DNA of 64,000 bases, taken from Taylorella equigenitalis ATCC 35865. Lineage in GTDB: Bacteria > Pseudomonadota > Gammaproteobacteria > Burkholderiales > Burkholderiaceae_B. Positions 52,902-62,812 of the stretch are shown in pieces. A program made the translations under genes and the position numbers. Every line of letters begins with the position of its first letter. Position 1 is the first letter of the stretch. Where the stretch lies: the NCBI RefSeq assembly GCF_000276685.1, contig NC_018108.1, forward strand, positions 372,001 to 436,000. The letters are read 5' to 3'. A model generated the notes under the pieces. It worked only from the letters and a program-made list of their open reading frames with translations, had not been told where the DNA came from and searched no databases.

Positions 52902-54755
52902 ATGAAAACTAAATCTTCTAATTCTAAAAAATCAGTTAAGTTCGGTGGATTAACATTTTTAGCATCCACATTGTTTGTATTAAATGCTCAATCTTCATTT
53001 GCTGCAGTTCAAGTTTTTGGGAATTCAAATACACTTATTCCTGGTACAACAGGAGCAGTTGTAGGTGGTCACTTTAATAAAATTGGTGGTAAATATTCTT
53101 TAATTTTTGGTGAGTATAACGATGTACAAGGTAAGGAATCTATAGCTACTGGTTTAAAAAATAATGTAACTGGGGATAATTCAATTGGATATGGTAATTT
53201 AAATATAGTTGAAGGTAAATATGCAAGTGCAATTGGTATGAATAATTCTGCTTCTGGGACTTACTCAAATGCTTATGGTGCTGATAATTCAGCGTCTGCC
53301 GAAAATTCATCTGCATTTGGGGTAAATAACCATGCTACAGACATAGGAGCACAAGCTATAGGTTCAGAAAATTATGCCACAGCCAATTTAGCATCAGCAA
53401 TTGGTAGTTTTAACTTTGCGGAAGCTGCGAATTCTTCTGCATTTGGAAGTTCAAACAATGCATTTGGTAGGAAATCCACTGCTATAGGTAATCATAACGA
53501 AGCTTATGGAAATGGATCAAGTGCAATTGGTACTGAAAATAAAGCCTCTAATGATGATGCTACTGCCATAGGCGGTCATAATGAGGCAGCTGACGAATAT
53601 TCAACAGCAGTAGGTTATTTTAACAAAGCTCAAGGTCAATGGTCTTCAGCTTTAGGTTCTGCAAACTCTGCAATTGGTTTTGCTTCTTCTGCCTTAGGTC
53701 ATTCAAGTAGTGCTTTAGGTCAACAAAGTACAGCCGTAGGTTATAAGAGTATTGCAACCACTGATGGAAGCACAGCCATAGGTTCAGAAAGTGAAGCTAC
53801 TGGGGAAAGTTCTCTTGCAATTGGCAACAAAAGTATCGCATACGGTGACGAATCTTCTGCTGTAGGTTTCAAGAACGAAGCTAGTGGATACCATTCTACT
53901 GCATTTGGCCACAATAATATTGCCAATACAAATTCCACAACTGCTGTAGGTGTAGATAATAAGGCATCAGGTGCTCAAGCATCTGCACTAGGTTACCAAA
54001 ATAATGCTTCAGGACTAATGTCTACTGCTCTGGGCGGTGCAAACATCGCAAGCGGTTTTGCGTCATCAGCACAAGGTTACTCGAACTCCGCTGAAGGTCA
54101 ACAAAGTAATGCCATAGGTTATCAAAATACCGCATCTGGTGATTATTCTACAGCTCTAGGTTCAGAAAGCGAAGCTACAGAAGAAGGTGCACTTGCTGCA
54201 GGTAACCAAGCAAAATCTACAGTGGCTAACGGCGTTGCATTAGGTTCATTTTCAGAAGCTGATCGCGAAGTAGCATCTGCAGATGACGTTTATATGAAAG
54301 AAAGCAAGGAAGTAAAAGCATCTATTATGGGTGACCTTGGTGCAGTTTCTGTTGGCAATGCAACCGCAACTCGCCAAATCATTAACCTAGCAGCTGGTAC
54401 TAAAGACACAGATGCTGTAAACATTGCCCAACTAAAAGCTCTAAGTAACAAAACAGATAGTCGCTTTGAAAAAATGGATCAACGCTTTGAAAAAATGGAT
54501 CAACGCATAAACAAACTTGATAAGCATACTCAAGCCGTTGCTGCTGAAGCTATGGCTACAGCTTCATTAGTTCCTTCGACTACAGCTGGTAAAGGTAATT
54601 TATCTCTTGGTGTGGGTACACAATACGGTGAAACTGGATATGCAATTGGTGTGTCATACAGGACAGCGAAAGGTGGTATGACTTATAACTTAATTGGTGC
54701 TGGTAACTCACAAGGACGTTTTGGTGCTGGTGCATCAGTAAATTTCCACTGGTAA
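52902..54755 (+). CDS. Trimeric autotransporter adhesin, head-repeat-dominated
   Basis: 617 residues. Signal peptide to about 34 (cut after SSFA). Residues about 40 to 440 are nearly uninterrupted 14-residue YadA head repeats of the form xSSAIGxxNxAxG, more than 25 copies. Then the neck motif TDAVNIAQLKAL (about 500-511), a short coiled coil with a duplicated RFEKMDQ unit, and the YadA anchor (about 545-617) ending in FHW. The head would form a very long left-handed beta roll. There is no long stalk and no poly-G tract, unlike the two adhesins at the left end. AGGGGA precedes the ATG. It is a separate unit with its own terminator. Confidence 0.95.
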   Translation: MKTKSSNSKKSVKFGGLTFLASTLFVLNAQSSFAAVQVFGNSNTLIPGTTGAVVGGHFNKIGGKYSLIFGEYNDVQGKESIATGLKNNVTGDNSIGYGNLNIVEGKYASAIGMNNSASGTYSNAYGADNSASAENSSAFGVNNHATDIGAQAIGSENYATANLASAIGSFNFAEAANSSAFGSSNNAFGRKSTAIGNHNEAYGNGSSAIGTENKASNDDATAIGGHNEAADEYSTAVGYFNKAQGQWSSALGSANSAIGFASSALGHSSSALGQQSTAVGYKSIATTDGSTAIGSESEATGESSLAIGNKSIAYGDESSAVGFKNEASGYHSTAFGHNNIANTNSTTAVGVDNKASGAQASALGYQNNASGLMSTALGGANIASGFASSAQGYSNSAEGQQSNAIGYQNTASGDYSTALGSESEATEEGALAAGNQAKSTVANGVALGSFSEADREVASADDVYMKESKEVKASIMGDLGAVSVGNATATRQIINLAAGTKDTDAVNIAQLKALSNKTDSRFEKMDQRFEKMDQRINKLDKHTQAVAAEAMATASLVPSTTAGKGNLSLGVGTQYGETGYAIGVSYRTAKGGMTYNLIGAGNSQGRFGAGASVNFHW

Positions 54756-54783
54756 TTTAAAACTTTATTCAAACGGATATATA

Positions 54784-54809
54784 GGCGGTCGCAGGACCGT
54801 CTTTTTTTT
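54784..54809 (+). terminator. Rho-independent terminator after the third adhesin
   Basis: GGCGGTC and GACCGTC form a 7-bp stem (one G-U) with a 4-base loop, followed by eight T residues. Confidence 0.88.
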
Positions 54810-54943
54810 GTAAAAAAAACACACTCTGAGATTTTTAGTAATTACCCTAGTAACGTACTGAAACAGCCTTGATATTATAAAATTTCAAGTTAAATTTACA
54901 AAAAAACAAATTATTAATTATCAAATAAATAAAGAAGTAAATC

Positions 54944-56263
54944 ATGCAAAAGAAATATAGCATTTTTAGTACAAGGTGGGGGTTCATATTAGCATGTGTC
55001 GGATCAGCTGTCGGCATGGCAAATGTTTGGGGCTTTCCTTATAAATTAGGATCAAACGGAGGCGGTGCCTTCCTTCTAATCTATTTACTATTTGTTGCTA
55101 TTTTCTCTTATGCAGGTCTCTCAGCTGAGTACGCAATTGGTCGAAGGGCTCGCACTGGCACTTTAGGTTCCTACGAGTACGCTTGGAAAACACGCAATTT
55201 AGCACCTGTTGGACGCGTGTTAGGATGGTTGCCACTGGCTGGGTCTATGTGCATTGCCATAGGGTATGCAGTTATTATCTCTTACGTGCTTAAGGCACTA
55301 TTTCAATCGATTGACGGATCACTTATGTCCATCGATACAAACACTTGGTTTGAGTCGTATGCACTGAAGGATTATTCAGTTATACCATTTCATGCGATTA
55401 TCGTTTTTGGTACTACTATTACGCTATTTTTAGGTGCCCATAGCATAGAAAAAACGAACAAAATTATGATGCCATTGTTCTTTATTTTGTTTGCTATTTT
55501 GGCTATACGAGTACTGTTTTTAGATGGAGCTTTTAATGGCTATAAATTTCTCATAACGCCTGAGTGGAAGTTCCTCAAGGATCCCATGGTTTGGGTCTCT
55601 GCGATGGGTCAAGCGTTTTTCTCATTGTCAATTACTGGGTCTGGCATGTTGGTTTACGGTTCATACCTTCCTAAAGATCAGGATATCGTTGACAGTGCAA
55701 AGAAAACAGCAATTTTCGACACGATTGCAGCTGTGGTTGCCGCACTTGTTATGATCCCTGCAGTGTTTGCATACGGCATGGACCAAGCAGGTGGACCTGG
55801 GTTGCTTTTTGTGACATTGCCAAAGATACTTCAGGATATGGTTGGGGGTCAGATTTTTGCAATTATTTTGTTTACCGCAGTCGTGTTTGGAGGTATCTCA
55901 TCACTACAAAATATGCTTGAAGTTGTTGCAGAATCTATCATGCACAGATTCCCTAGTTTAAAAAGATCATGGGTTCTCATTTCTTTAAGTGTTATCTGCT
56001 TCGGAATAGGTTTATTCATGGAACCGATTAGCTCTTGGGGACCTTGGATGGATGCGGTATCTATCTGGATCATTCCAGTCGGTGCGGTTATTGGGGCTAT
56101 ATCGTGGTTTTGGATTTTACGCAAAGAGGATTTGCTCGATGAAGTTAATGCTGGTGCTGACAGACCTGTAGGAAGTACGTGGTATGCTATAGGACGCTAT
56201 TTATATGTACCGATGGCATTGATTTTATGTGTTATTGCCCTAAGTATGGGCATTGCATTTTAA
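54944..56263 (+). CDS. Sodium:neurotransmitter symporter (NSS/SNF) family transporter
   Basis: 439 residues with about 11 TM segments. The N-terminal RWGFILACVGSAVGMANVW is the NSS signature around TM1, with the unwound sodium-binding region, and FFSLSITGSGMLVYGSY (about 225-241) matches TM6 of LeuT. Bacterial members usually import amino acids with sodium. Substrate cannot be read. The gene stands alone between the adhesin terminator and the polysaccharide operon. Confidence 0.92.
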   Translation: MQKKYSIFSTRWGFILACVGSAVGMANVWGFPYKLGSNGGGAFLLIYLLFVAIFSYAGLSAEYAIGRRARTGTLGSYEYAWKTRNLAPVGRVLGWLPLAGSMCIAIGYAVIISYVLKALFQSIDGSLMSIDTNTWFESYALKDYSVIPFHAIIVFGTTITLFLGAHSIEKTNKIMMPLFFILFAILAIRVLFLDGAFNGYKFLITPEWKFLKDPMVWVSAMGQAFFSLSITGSGMLVYGSYLPKDQDIVDSAKKTAIFDTIAAVVAALVMIPAVFAYGMDQAGGPGLLFVTLPKILQDMVGGQIFAIILFTAVVFGGISSLQNMLEVVAESIMHRFPSLKRSWVLISLSVICFGIGLFMEPISSWGPWMDAVSIWIIPVGAVIGAISWFWILRKEDLLDEVNAGADRPVGSTWYAIGRYLYVPMALILCVIALSMGIAF

Positions 56264-56359
56264 ACTTTGAATTGTAAAAGTTATTGATTCTTATTTATTA
56301 AAGTCTTACAAGATGTAATAGTTCTTTTTGTCTTATTGCATTTGGATTATATTAATTAA

Positions 56360-57331
<972 letters not shown>

Positions 57332-57916
57332 ATGTCTTACTTTAAGCACGACACAGCAATTGTGGACGATGGTGCTCAGATTGGGGAGAATTCTCGAGTT
57401 TGGCATTTTGTACATGTCTGTGGTGGAGCCCAAATTGGAGAGGGGGTTTCACTAGGGCAAAATGTATTCGTAGGTAATAAAGTTACTATCGGCGATAATT
57501 GTAAGGTCCAAAACAACGTCTCTATATACGATAACGTGCATTTAGAAGAGGGCGTATTCTGTGGGCCAAGCATGGTTTTTACAAATGTATATAACCCGCG
57601 TTCACTTATTAATCGTAAGGATGAATACAAAGACACAATCGTAAAAAGAGGTGCAACCCTTGGAGCAAACTGCACGATTGTGTGTGGAGTGACTATTGGA
57701 GAGTTTGCTTTTATCGGTGCTGGAGCTGTGGTAAATAAGGACGTTAAGCCATATGCTCTTATGGTTGGTGTTCCAGCACGCCAGATTGGTTGGATGAGTG
57801 AGTATGGAGAGCAACTTGATCTTCCTCTTGATGGTGATGGCAGTGCTACCTGCTCGCAAACTGGTGCGAAATACATTCTTAAAAATGGATATTTAAATAG
57901 GCTATCGGATGAGTAA
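57332..57916 (+). CDS. wlbB: UDP-2-acetamido-3-amino-2,3-dideoxyglucuronate N-acetyltransferase (WlbB/WbpD)
   Basis: 194-residue left-handed beta-helix acetyltransferase. Hexapeptide repeats such as [20 protein letters not shown] and [15 protein letters not shown] cover most of the protein, followed by the typical [11 protein letters not shown]. It acetylates the C3 amine made by WlbC. Its start abuts the wlbA stop and its end overlaps the glycosyltransferase by 8 bases. Confidence 0.93.
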   Translation: MSYFKHDTAIVDDGAQIGENSRVWHFVHVCGGAQIGEGVSLGQNVFVGNKVTIGDNCKVQNNVSIYDNVHLEEGVFCGPSMVFTNVYNPRSLINRKDEYKDTIVKRGATLGANCTIVCGVTIGEFAFIGAGAVVNKDVKPYALMVGVPARQIGWMSEYGEQLDLPLDGDGSATCSQTGAKYILKNGYLNRLSDE

Positions 57917-59138
57917 GCCCACGCTTTGGATTATTAATCAGTATGCCTCTACTCCAGATACTGGTATGGGAGGTAGGTCTTTCTATATAGGAAGAGAGTT
58001 AGTAAATCTTGGTTGGGAAGTGATAATTGTGGCATCAGCCTCTCATCATTTGTTAGGTAAGCCTCTCCAACTTACAGACTGGTACAAAATAGAAAATCAC
58101 AATGGATTGAAATTCGTGTGGTTACGTATGCCCTCGTATAAAGGAGCCCATTCAAAAAAACGGATTTATGGTTGGTTTAAGTTTTCAAGTACATTGAAGA
58201 AATTACAATTAATAGACCTCCCTAAACCTTCCCACATTTTACAATCCTCGCCTTCCCCAATTCCATTTTATGGTGCAAGAAAATTAGCTAAAAGATATAA
58301 AGCGAAATTAATTTTTGAGGTTCGTGACATATGGCCACTATCCCTCGTACAAATTGGCAATAAAAGTCCGAACCACCCCTTTATAAAGTTTCTACAATAT
58401 ACAGAGGACTATGCTTACAAACATGCAGACATTGTTATTTCCAATTTGAAGTTTGCATGGAAGCATATGATTACTAGAGGTATGGAGAAATCTAAATTTC
58501 ATTGGATACCTAATGGTTACAGTGAAGAGGAGTTTGCTAAACCTGAACCATTGAGTCCAGAGTTCATTGCGAAATTTCCAAAAGATAAGTTAATCGTTGG
58601 GTATGCCGGAACTCTTGGACTAGCTAATAATCTTTTTCCATTACTAGATGCAGCTGAGCTTTTAAAAGAACACAAGGATATTCATATTGTTCTAGTTGGC
58701 GAAGGAAAGCTAAAACAAGAATTAATAGATTATGCAAATTCAAAAAATCTTGAAAACGTCTCATTCTTAAACAGGGTTACGAAAAGTCAAATACCCTCGG
58801 TTTATAAAATGTTCGACATCTGTTTTATGAGTTTAGTTAGGGAAGATGTTTTTAAATATGGCATTTCTCCAAATAAACTTTTTGAGTATTTGGCTGCTGG
58901 AAAACCAATTATTTATGCTGTAGATTCAGGAGAGTTTAAACCTGTCGAAGAGGCTAAATGTGGTATTACAGTAACTTCAGGCAATTTCAACGACATTGCA
59001 CAGGCAGTGTTAGATTTTAAAATTCAATCAGATTCTGAAAAAGCCACATTAGGCTCTAATGCTCATAATTACGCTAAAGCTAATTATGAGTATTACTCAT
59101 TATCAAAAAAAATGGAATCAATTTTGTTAGGTAGTTAA
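57909..59138 (+). CDS. Glycosyltransferase, GT4 type
   Basis: 409 residues with two Rossmann-like domains. The GTB fold is suggested by [18 protein letters not shown] near the N-terminus and, in the C-terminal half, [30 protein letters not shown] and [15 protein letters not shown], where an acidic residue in the last motif binds donor. It probably adds a residue of the surface polysaccharide. The embedding in the wlb set suggests it uses the diacetamido uronic acid, but the donor cannot be read from sequence. Confidence 0.9.
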   Translation: MSKPTLWIINQYASTPDTGMGGRSFYIGRELVNLGWEVIIVASASHHLLGKPLQLTDWYKIENHNGLKFVWLRMPSYKGAHSKKRIYGWFKFSSTLKKLQLIDLPKPSHILQSSPSPIPFYGARKLAKRYKAKLIFEVRDIWPLSLVQIGNKSPNHPFIKFLQYTEDYAYKHADIVISNLKFAWKHMITRGMEKSKFHWIPNGYSEEEFAKPEPLSPEFIAKFPKDKLIVGYAGTLGLANNLFPLLDAAELLKEHKDIHIVLVGEGKLKQELIDYANSKNLENVSFLNRVTKSQIPSVYKMFDICFMSLVREDVFKYGISPNKLFEYLAAGKPIIYAVDSGEFKPVEEAKCGITVTSGNFNDIAQAVLDFKIQSDSEKATLGSNAHNYAKANYEYYSLSKKMESILLGS

Positions 59139-59140
59139 TT

Positions 59141-60235
59141 ATGGAATTCATTGACTTAGCAAAACAGCAACAACGAATTAAGTCAGAAATCGACTCAAAC
59201 ATTCAGAAAGTGCTGTCACATGGTAAATATATATTAGGTCCTGAAGTACAGGAGCTTGAAGAAAAATTGGCTTCCTATGTGGGTGCTAAATATTGTATAA
59301 CTTGTGCAAATGGTACCGATGCTTTGCAAATTGCACAGATGGCACTTGGCATTGGTCCTGATGATGAAGTTATTGTTCCAGGTTTTACTTATATAGCAAC
59401 TGCTGAAACAGCAAAATTGCTTGGTGCTAAACCTGTATCCATAGATGTTGATGCCGAAACTTACAATATTAACCCTGCTCTGCTTGAGCAAGCCATTACT
59501 TCTAAAACTAAAGCCATTATACCCGTCTCATTATATGGTCAATGTGCAGATTATGATGCTATAAATTCTATAGCAGAAAAACATAATATCCCAGTCATTG
59601 AGGATGGAGCTCAAAGTTTTGGAGCTACTTACAAGGGTAATAAATCTTGTAATTTAACCACTATTGCATGCACTAGTTTTTTCCCAAGTAAACCTCTAGG
59701 TTGTTATGGGGATGGAGGAGCTATTTTCACTAATGATGAGAATCTTGCTCTTGTAATAAGACAAGTTGCGAGACATGGGCAGGATCGCAGATATCATCAC
59801 ATTAGGTTGGGTGTTAATAGTCGTCTAGATACCATTCAAGCAGCAATTCTACTGCCTAAACTTGATATTCTCGATGATGAGATAATGCTTAGACAAGAGT
59901 TAGCAAAAACGTATACAAAATTACTAAATGAAATAGGGGTCACTACAACTCCAGTTATAAGGTCAGAAAATTTAAGTGTTTTTGCTCAATACACAATCAG
60001 AATAAAAGATCGTGATTCTTTAGCATTGAAATTAAAAGAATTGGGTATCCCTACTGCGGTTCACTATCCACTACCACTCAACAAGCAACCAGTACTTGCA
60101 GACAATTTAGTCTTGCCAGTAGGTGATAGGATTTCAGAGGAGGTAATTAGTTTGCCTTTTCATCCTTACTTAACTAAAGACGATATTCTTAAGATTGTTG
60201 AAGCCATTTCAAAGGTCGGGTTTTTAAGTAGCTGA
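59141..60235 (+). CDS. wlbC: UDP-2-acetamido-3-oxo-glucuronate aminotransferase (WlbC/WbpE)
   Basis: 364-residue PLP-dependent sugar aminotransferase of the DegT/DnrJ/EryC1 family. YCITCANGTDALQIAQ, PGFTYIATAETAKLLGAKPV and IEDGAQSFGAT are family motifs, and Lys184 in FFPSKPLGCYGDGG is the PLP Schiff-base Lys. It transfers an amino group to C3 of the oxo sugar made by WlbA. It lies 2 bases after the glycosyltransferase. Confidence 0.95.
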   Translation: MEFIDLAKQQQRIKSEIDSNIQKVLSHGKYILGPEVQELEEKLASYVGAKYCITCANGTDALQIAQMALGIGPDDEVIVPGFTYIATAETAKLLGAKPVSIDVDAETYNINPALLEQAITSKTKAIIPVSLYGQCADYDAINSIAEKHNIPVIEDGAQSFGATYKGNKSCNLTTIACTSFFPSKPLGCYGDGGAIFTNDENLALVIRQVARHGQDRRYHHIRLGVNSRLDTIQAAILLPKLDILDDEIMLRQELAKTYTKLLNEIGVTTTPVIRSENLSVFAQYTIRIKDRDSLALKLKELGIPTAVHYPLPLNKQPVLADNLVLPVGDRISEEVISLPFHPYLTKDDILKIVEAISKVGFLSS

Positions 60236-60243
60236 CAATTATT

Positions 60244-61029
60244 ATGCTTAGGCCATTTATAGAAATTTTCAAACACAGAAGAATTATTTTTAATACAACG
60301 CTTAGGGAGCTTCAATCTAGAAATGCAGGTTCCATTTTAGGTGTGTTTTGGTTAGTTATCTATCCAGTACTTTTTTTGGCAATGTATGCTTTTATATACC
60401 TAATGGTGTTTAAAATCCGTCTAGCAATCATGTCACCTTATGAGTATGTGATGCTTATTTTTTGTGGCTTAATCCCTTTTTTAAGTTTTGCAGAGTCGTT
60501 AAGCCGTGGAGTTGGTGCGGTAACATCCAATTCTTCCTTGATTAAAAACACTCTTTTCCCTATCGAACTAATTCCTGTAAATGTAGTTTTATCCTCTAAA
60601 GTTATTTTGTTAGTTGGATTTTTAATGTTGTTAGGGGTAATGATTTACTTTCATAAGGTTGGATATTATTACTTTTATTTACCTCTAGTAATTTTGCTTC
60701 AAATTTTATTTACCATAGGGGTGACTTGGATAATTTCAGCTTTAAATGTATTTTTTAGAGATTTAGGTCAAATCATAAGTTTAGTGGTGCTTATGCTTAT
60801 GATGATTAGTCCAATTGCATATACAGAGGACATGATTCCCCAAGAATTGAAGTCTGTCCTTTATGTTAATCCGCTTTATTACTTGATAGTGCTATATCAA
60901 AAAATCTTTATGTTCAACTCAATAGATTATAAGTTGTTAGGAATATTTGCTGCCATAGCACTGGTAACTTTCATAATTGGATATTACTTTTTTATTAAAT
61001 TAAAGGGTGTATTTAGTGATTACATTTAA
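60244..61029 (+). CDS. wzm: ABC-2 type polysaccharide export permease (Wzm)
   Basis: 261 residues with six TM segments and the ABC-2 membrane-domain pattern. RELQSRNAGSILGVFWLVIYP near the N-terminus is the amphipathic region, and IISLVVLMLMMISPIAYTEDM near residue 178-200 is characteristic of Wzm/TagG permeases. With Wzt it exports the finished lipid-linked O-antigen or capsule chain across the inner membrane. Its end overlaps wzt. Confidence 0.92.
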   Translation: MLRPFIEIFKHRRIIFNTTLRELQSRNAGSILGVFWLVIYPVLFLAMYAFIYLMVFKIRLAIMSPYEYVMLIFCGLIPFLSFAESLSRGVGAVTSNSSLIKNTLFPIELIPVNVVLSSKVILLVGFLMLLGVMIYFHKVGYYYFYLPLVILLQILFTIGVTWIISALNVFFRDLGQIISLVVLMLMMISPIAYTEDMIPQELKSVLYVNPLYYLIVLYQKIFMFNSIDYKLLGIFAAIALVTFIIGYYFFIKLKGVFSDYI

Positions 61030-62812
61030 TAATGAAGTTAATGCCATAGAGGTTAGGAACGTCTCTAAGATGTTCAAGAAATACAAAAATAATGCCTCAA
61101 AAATATTGGATTTATTTGGATTGAATTTTTCCAAAAATTATGAAGAGTTTTGGCCTCTTAAAAACATAAATCTCATCATCAAAAAAGGTGAGAAAGTTGG
61201 TGTAATCGGTAGAAATGGTGCAGGAAAGACAACTCTTTTAAGTATGGTATCCGATAATCTTAAGCCAACTGAAGGGAGTATAAAAGTAAATGGTAAGGTT
61301 AATGCCTTGTTTGTTTTAGGAACAGGATTTCACCCAGAATTTACAGGAAGACAAAACATTAGATCCTCTTTGGCTTTTCAAGGTATAACTGGCGGAAAGG
61401 CTAAAGAATTAGAAAAAGAAATAATTGAATTCACTGAGCTTGAAGATTTTATAGACCAACCGCTTAAAACATATTCTGCTGGAATGTATACAAGGCTTGC
61501 ATTTACAGTTGCAACTGCTATTGAACCCGAGGTTTTGATTATTGATGAAATATTGGGAGCTGGTGATGCATACTTCAATTCTAAGGCACTTGCTAGAATG
61601 AATAGCCTCACCAATAGTGGTGCTACAGTTATATTTGTATCTCATGATTTGTCAGCTGTACAAAAAATATGTGATAGATGTATATGGATTGATAAAGGAA
61701 AAATAAGAGAAGATGGAAATACTCTTGATGTTATTAAATCATATAGTCTTGATGTAAGGCGTCGAGAGGAATTGAGATTGCAATCTCAGAATTCAGGGGT
61801 CAAAATTGAGAATGCAGAAAATTCACAACAGATACTTTTTAGGTTTATAACCTCAAATGGCACTGCTCCTAAAACTCAAGGTTTTCGTATTGCCAAAATC
61901 AATTTGTATTTTAAAGGTAAGCTATATCATGAAATTTTGGTTGGGGACTCTATGGATAACTCTCCAGAGCAGGATGGCTATTTAATAACTGATAAAAAAA
62001 TAAATTGGTCTGGCAGTAAAAATTCTGATGGAATCTGGTTTAGGGAGTTTAAGGATCAGGGTGGAGAGTATGTTCATGCGGTTGGTATATTCAAGATTCC
62101 TCTTTCAGCAAAATTAAGGGATTTTTCCTTTTCTATTGAGTATTTTGATAAGTTTGAGGATGACATATCTTTTGACGTTTTTGATAGTGGTAAAAATTCC
62201 TTCAGAACATTAGCAACTTTTAAATCACATGATTCAGAATCTTGGATTTGCTCTGAATCTATATTTTTAATTGATCCGCTATTAATTGAGGCATCACCTG
62301 AAATTAAAACCCATGAAGAAGAATCTGATGTTGTTGAGGATGAGGCTCCGAATGACGTATATGGTACAGGTGAATTAATAATCACAGATTTTCAGACTAT
62401 TGATGCAGAAGAAAAACAAAAATACGTTTTTACTATGGAAGAAACTATGTCTTTTCGCATAAGTTTCAATTGTTTTGAAAGTATTAGTAATCCTGTTTTT
62501 GTTATTGCAATTTATAAGCCTGATGGTGAAATTGTTACTCAATTAATAGATAAGTTTAGAGGGTATACCAAGGGTCAAATGCCTAAAAACGGTTTTGTTG
62601 ATTTCAAGCTAGATAAAATTAGGATAGGTAGAGGTGAGTATCTAATTTCTGTTGGTGTTTTTCATGATGTTGATTTGTCCAATCCTGTTGAACAAAAGAC
62701 CTATTGCTTACATGACAGGAAATATAAGTTCAAAATTGAACAACCATTTGGAATAAATATGGATTTAGGATTGGTTAGCCAGGACTTTTCAGTTACATAT
62801 AGGGATAAATAA
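61016..62812 (+). CDS. wzt: ABC transporter ATPase with substrate-recognition domains (Wzt)
   Basis: 598 residues. N-terminal ATPase (1 to about 250): Walker A GRNGAGKT (65-72), signature YSAGM (153-157), Walker B VLIIDEIL (173-180). I chose GTG 61016 because AAAGGG lies 8 bases upstream; a GTG at 61007 abuts that site. A normal Wzt has about 400-450 residues. Here residues about 265-440 form an extra beta-rich domain, followed by an Asp/Glu linker and a Wzt_C-like carbohydrate-binding domain (about 450-595). The pair would recognise the polysaccharide end before export. It overlaps wzm by 14 bases. Confidence 0.9.
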   Translation: MITFNNEVNAIEVRNVSKMFKKYKNNASKILDLFGLNFSKNYEEFWPLKNINLIIKKGEKVGVIGRNGAGKTTLLSMVSDNLKPTEGSIKVNGKVNALFVLGTGFHPEFTGRQNIRSSLAFQGITGGKAKELEKEIIEFTELEDFIDQPLKTYSAGMYTRLAFTVATAIEPEVLIIDEILGAGDAYFNSKALARMNSLTNSGATVIFVSHDLSAVQKICDRCIWIDKGKIREDGNTLDVIKSYSLDVRRREELRLQSQNSGVKIENAENSQQILFRFITSNGTAPKTQGFRIAKINLYFKGKLYHEILVGDSMDNSPEQDGYLITDKKINWSGSKNSDGIWFREFKDQGGEYVHAVGIFKIPLSAKLRDFSFSIEYFDKFEDDISFDVFDSGKNSFRTLATFKSHDSESWICSESIFLIDPLLIEASPEIKTHEEESDVVEDEAPNDVYGTGELIITDFQTIDAEEKQKYVFTMEETMSFRISFNCFESISNPVFVIAIYKPDGEIVTQLIDKFRGYTKGQMPKNGFVDFKLDKIRIGRGEYLISVGVFHDVDLSNPVEQKTYCLHDRKYKFKIEQPFGINMDLGLVSQDFSVTYRDK

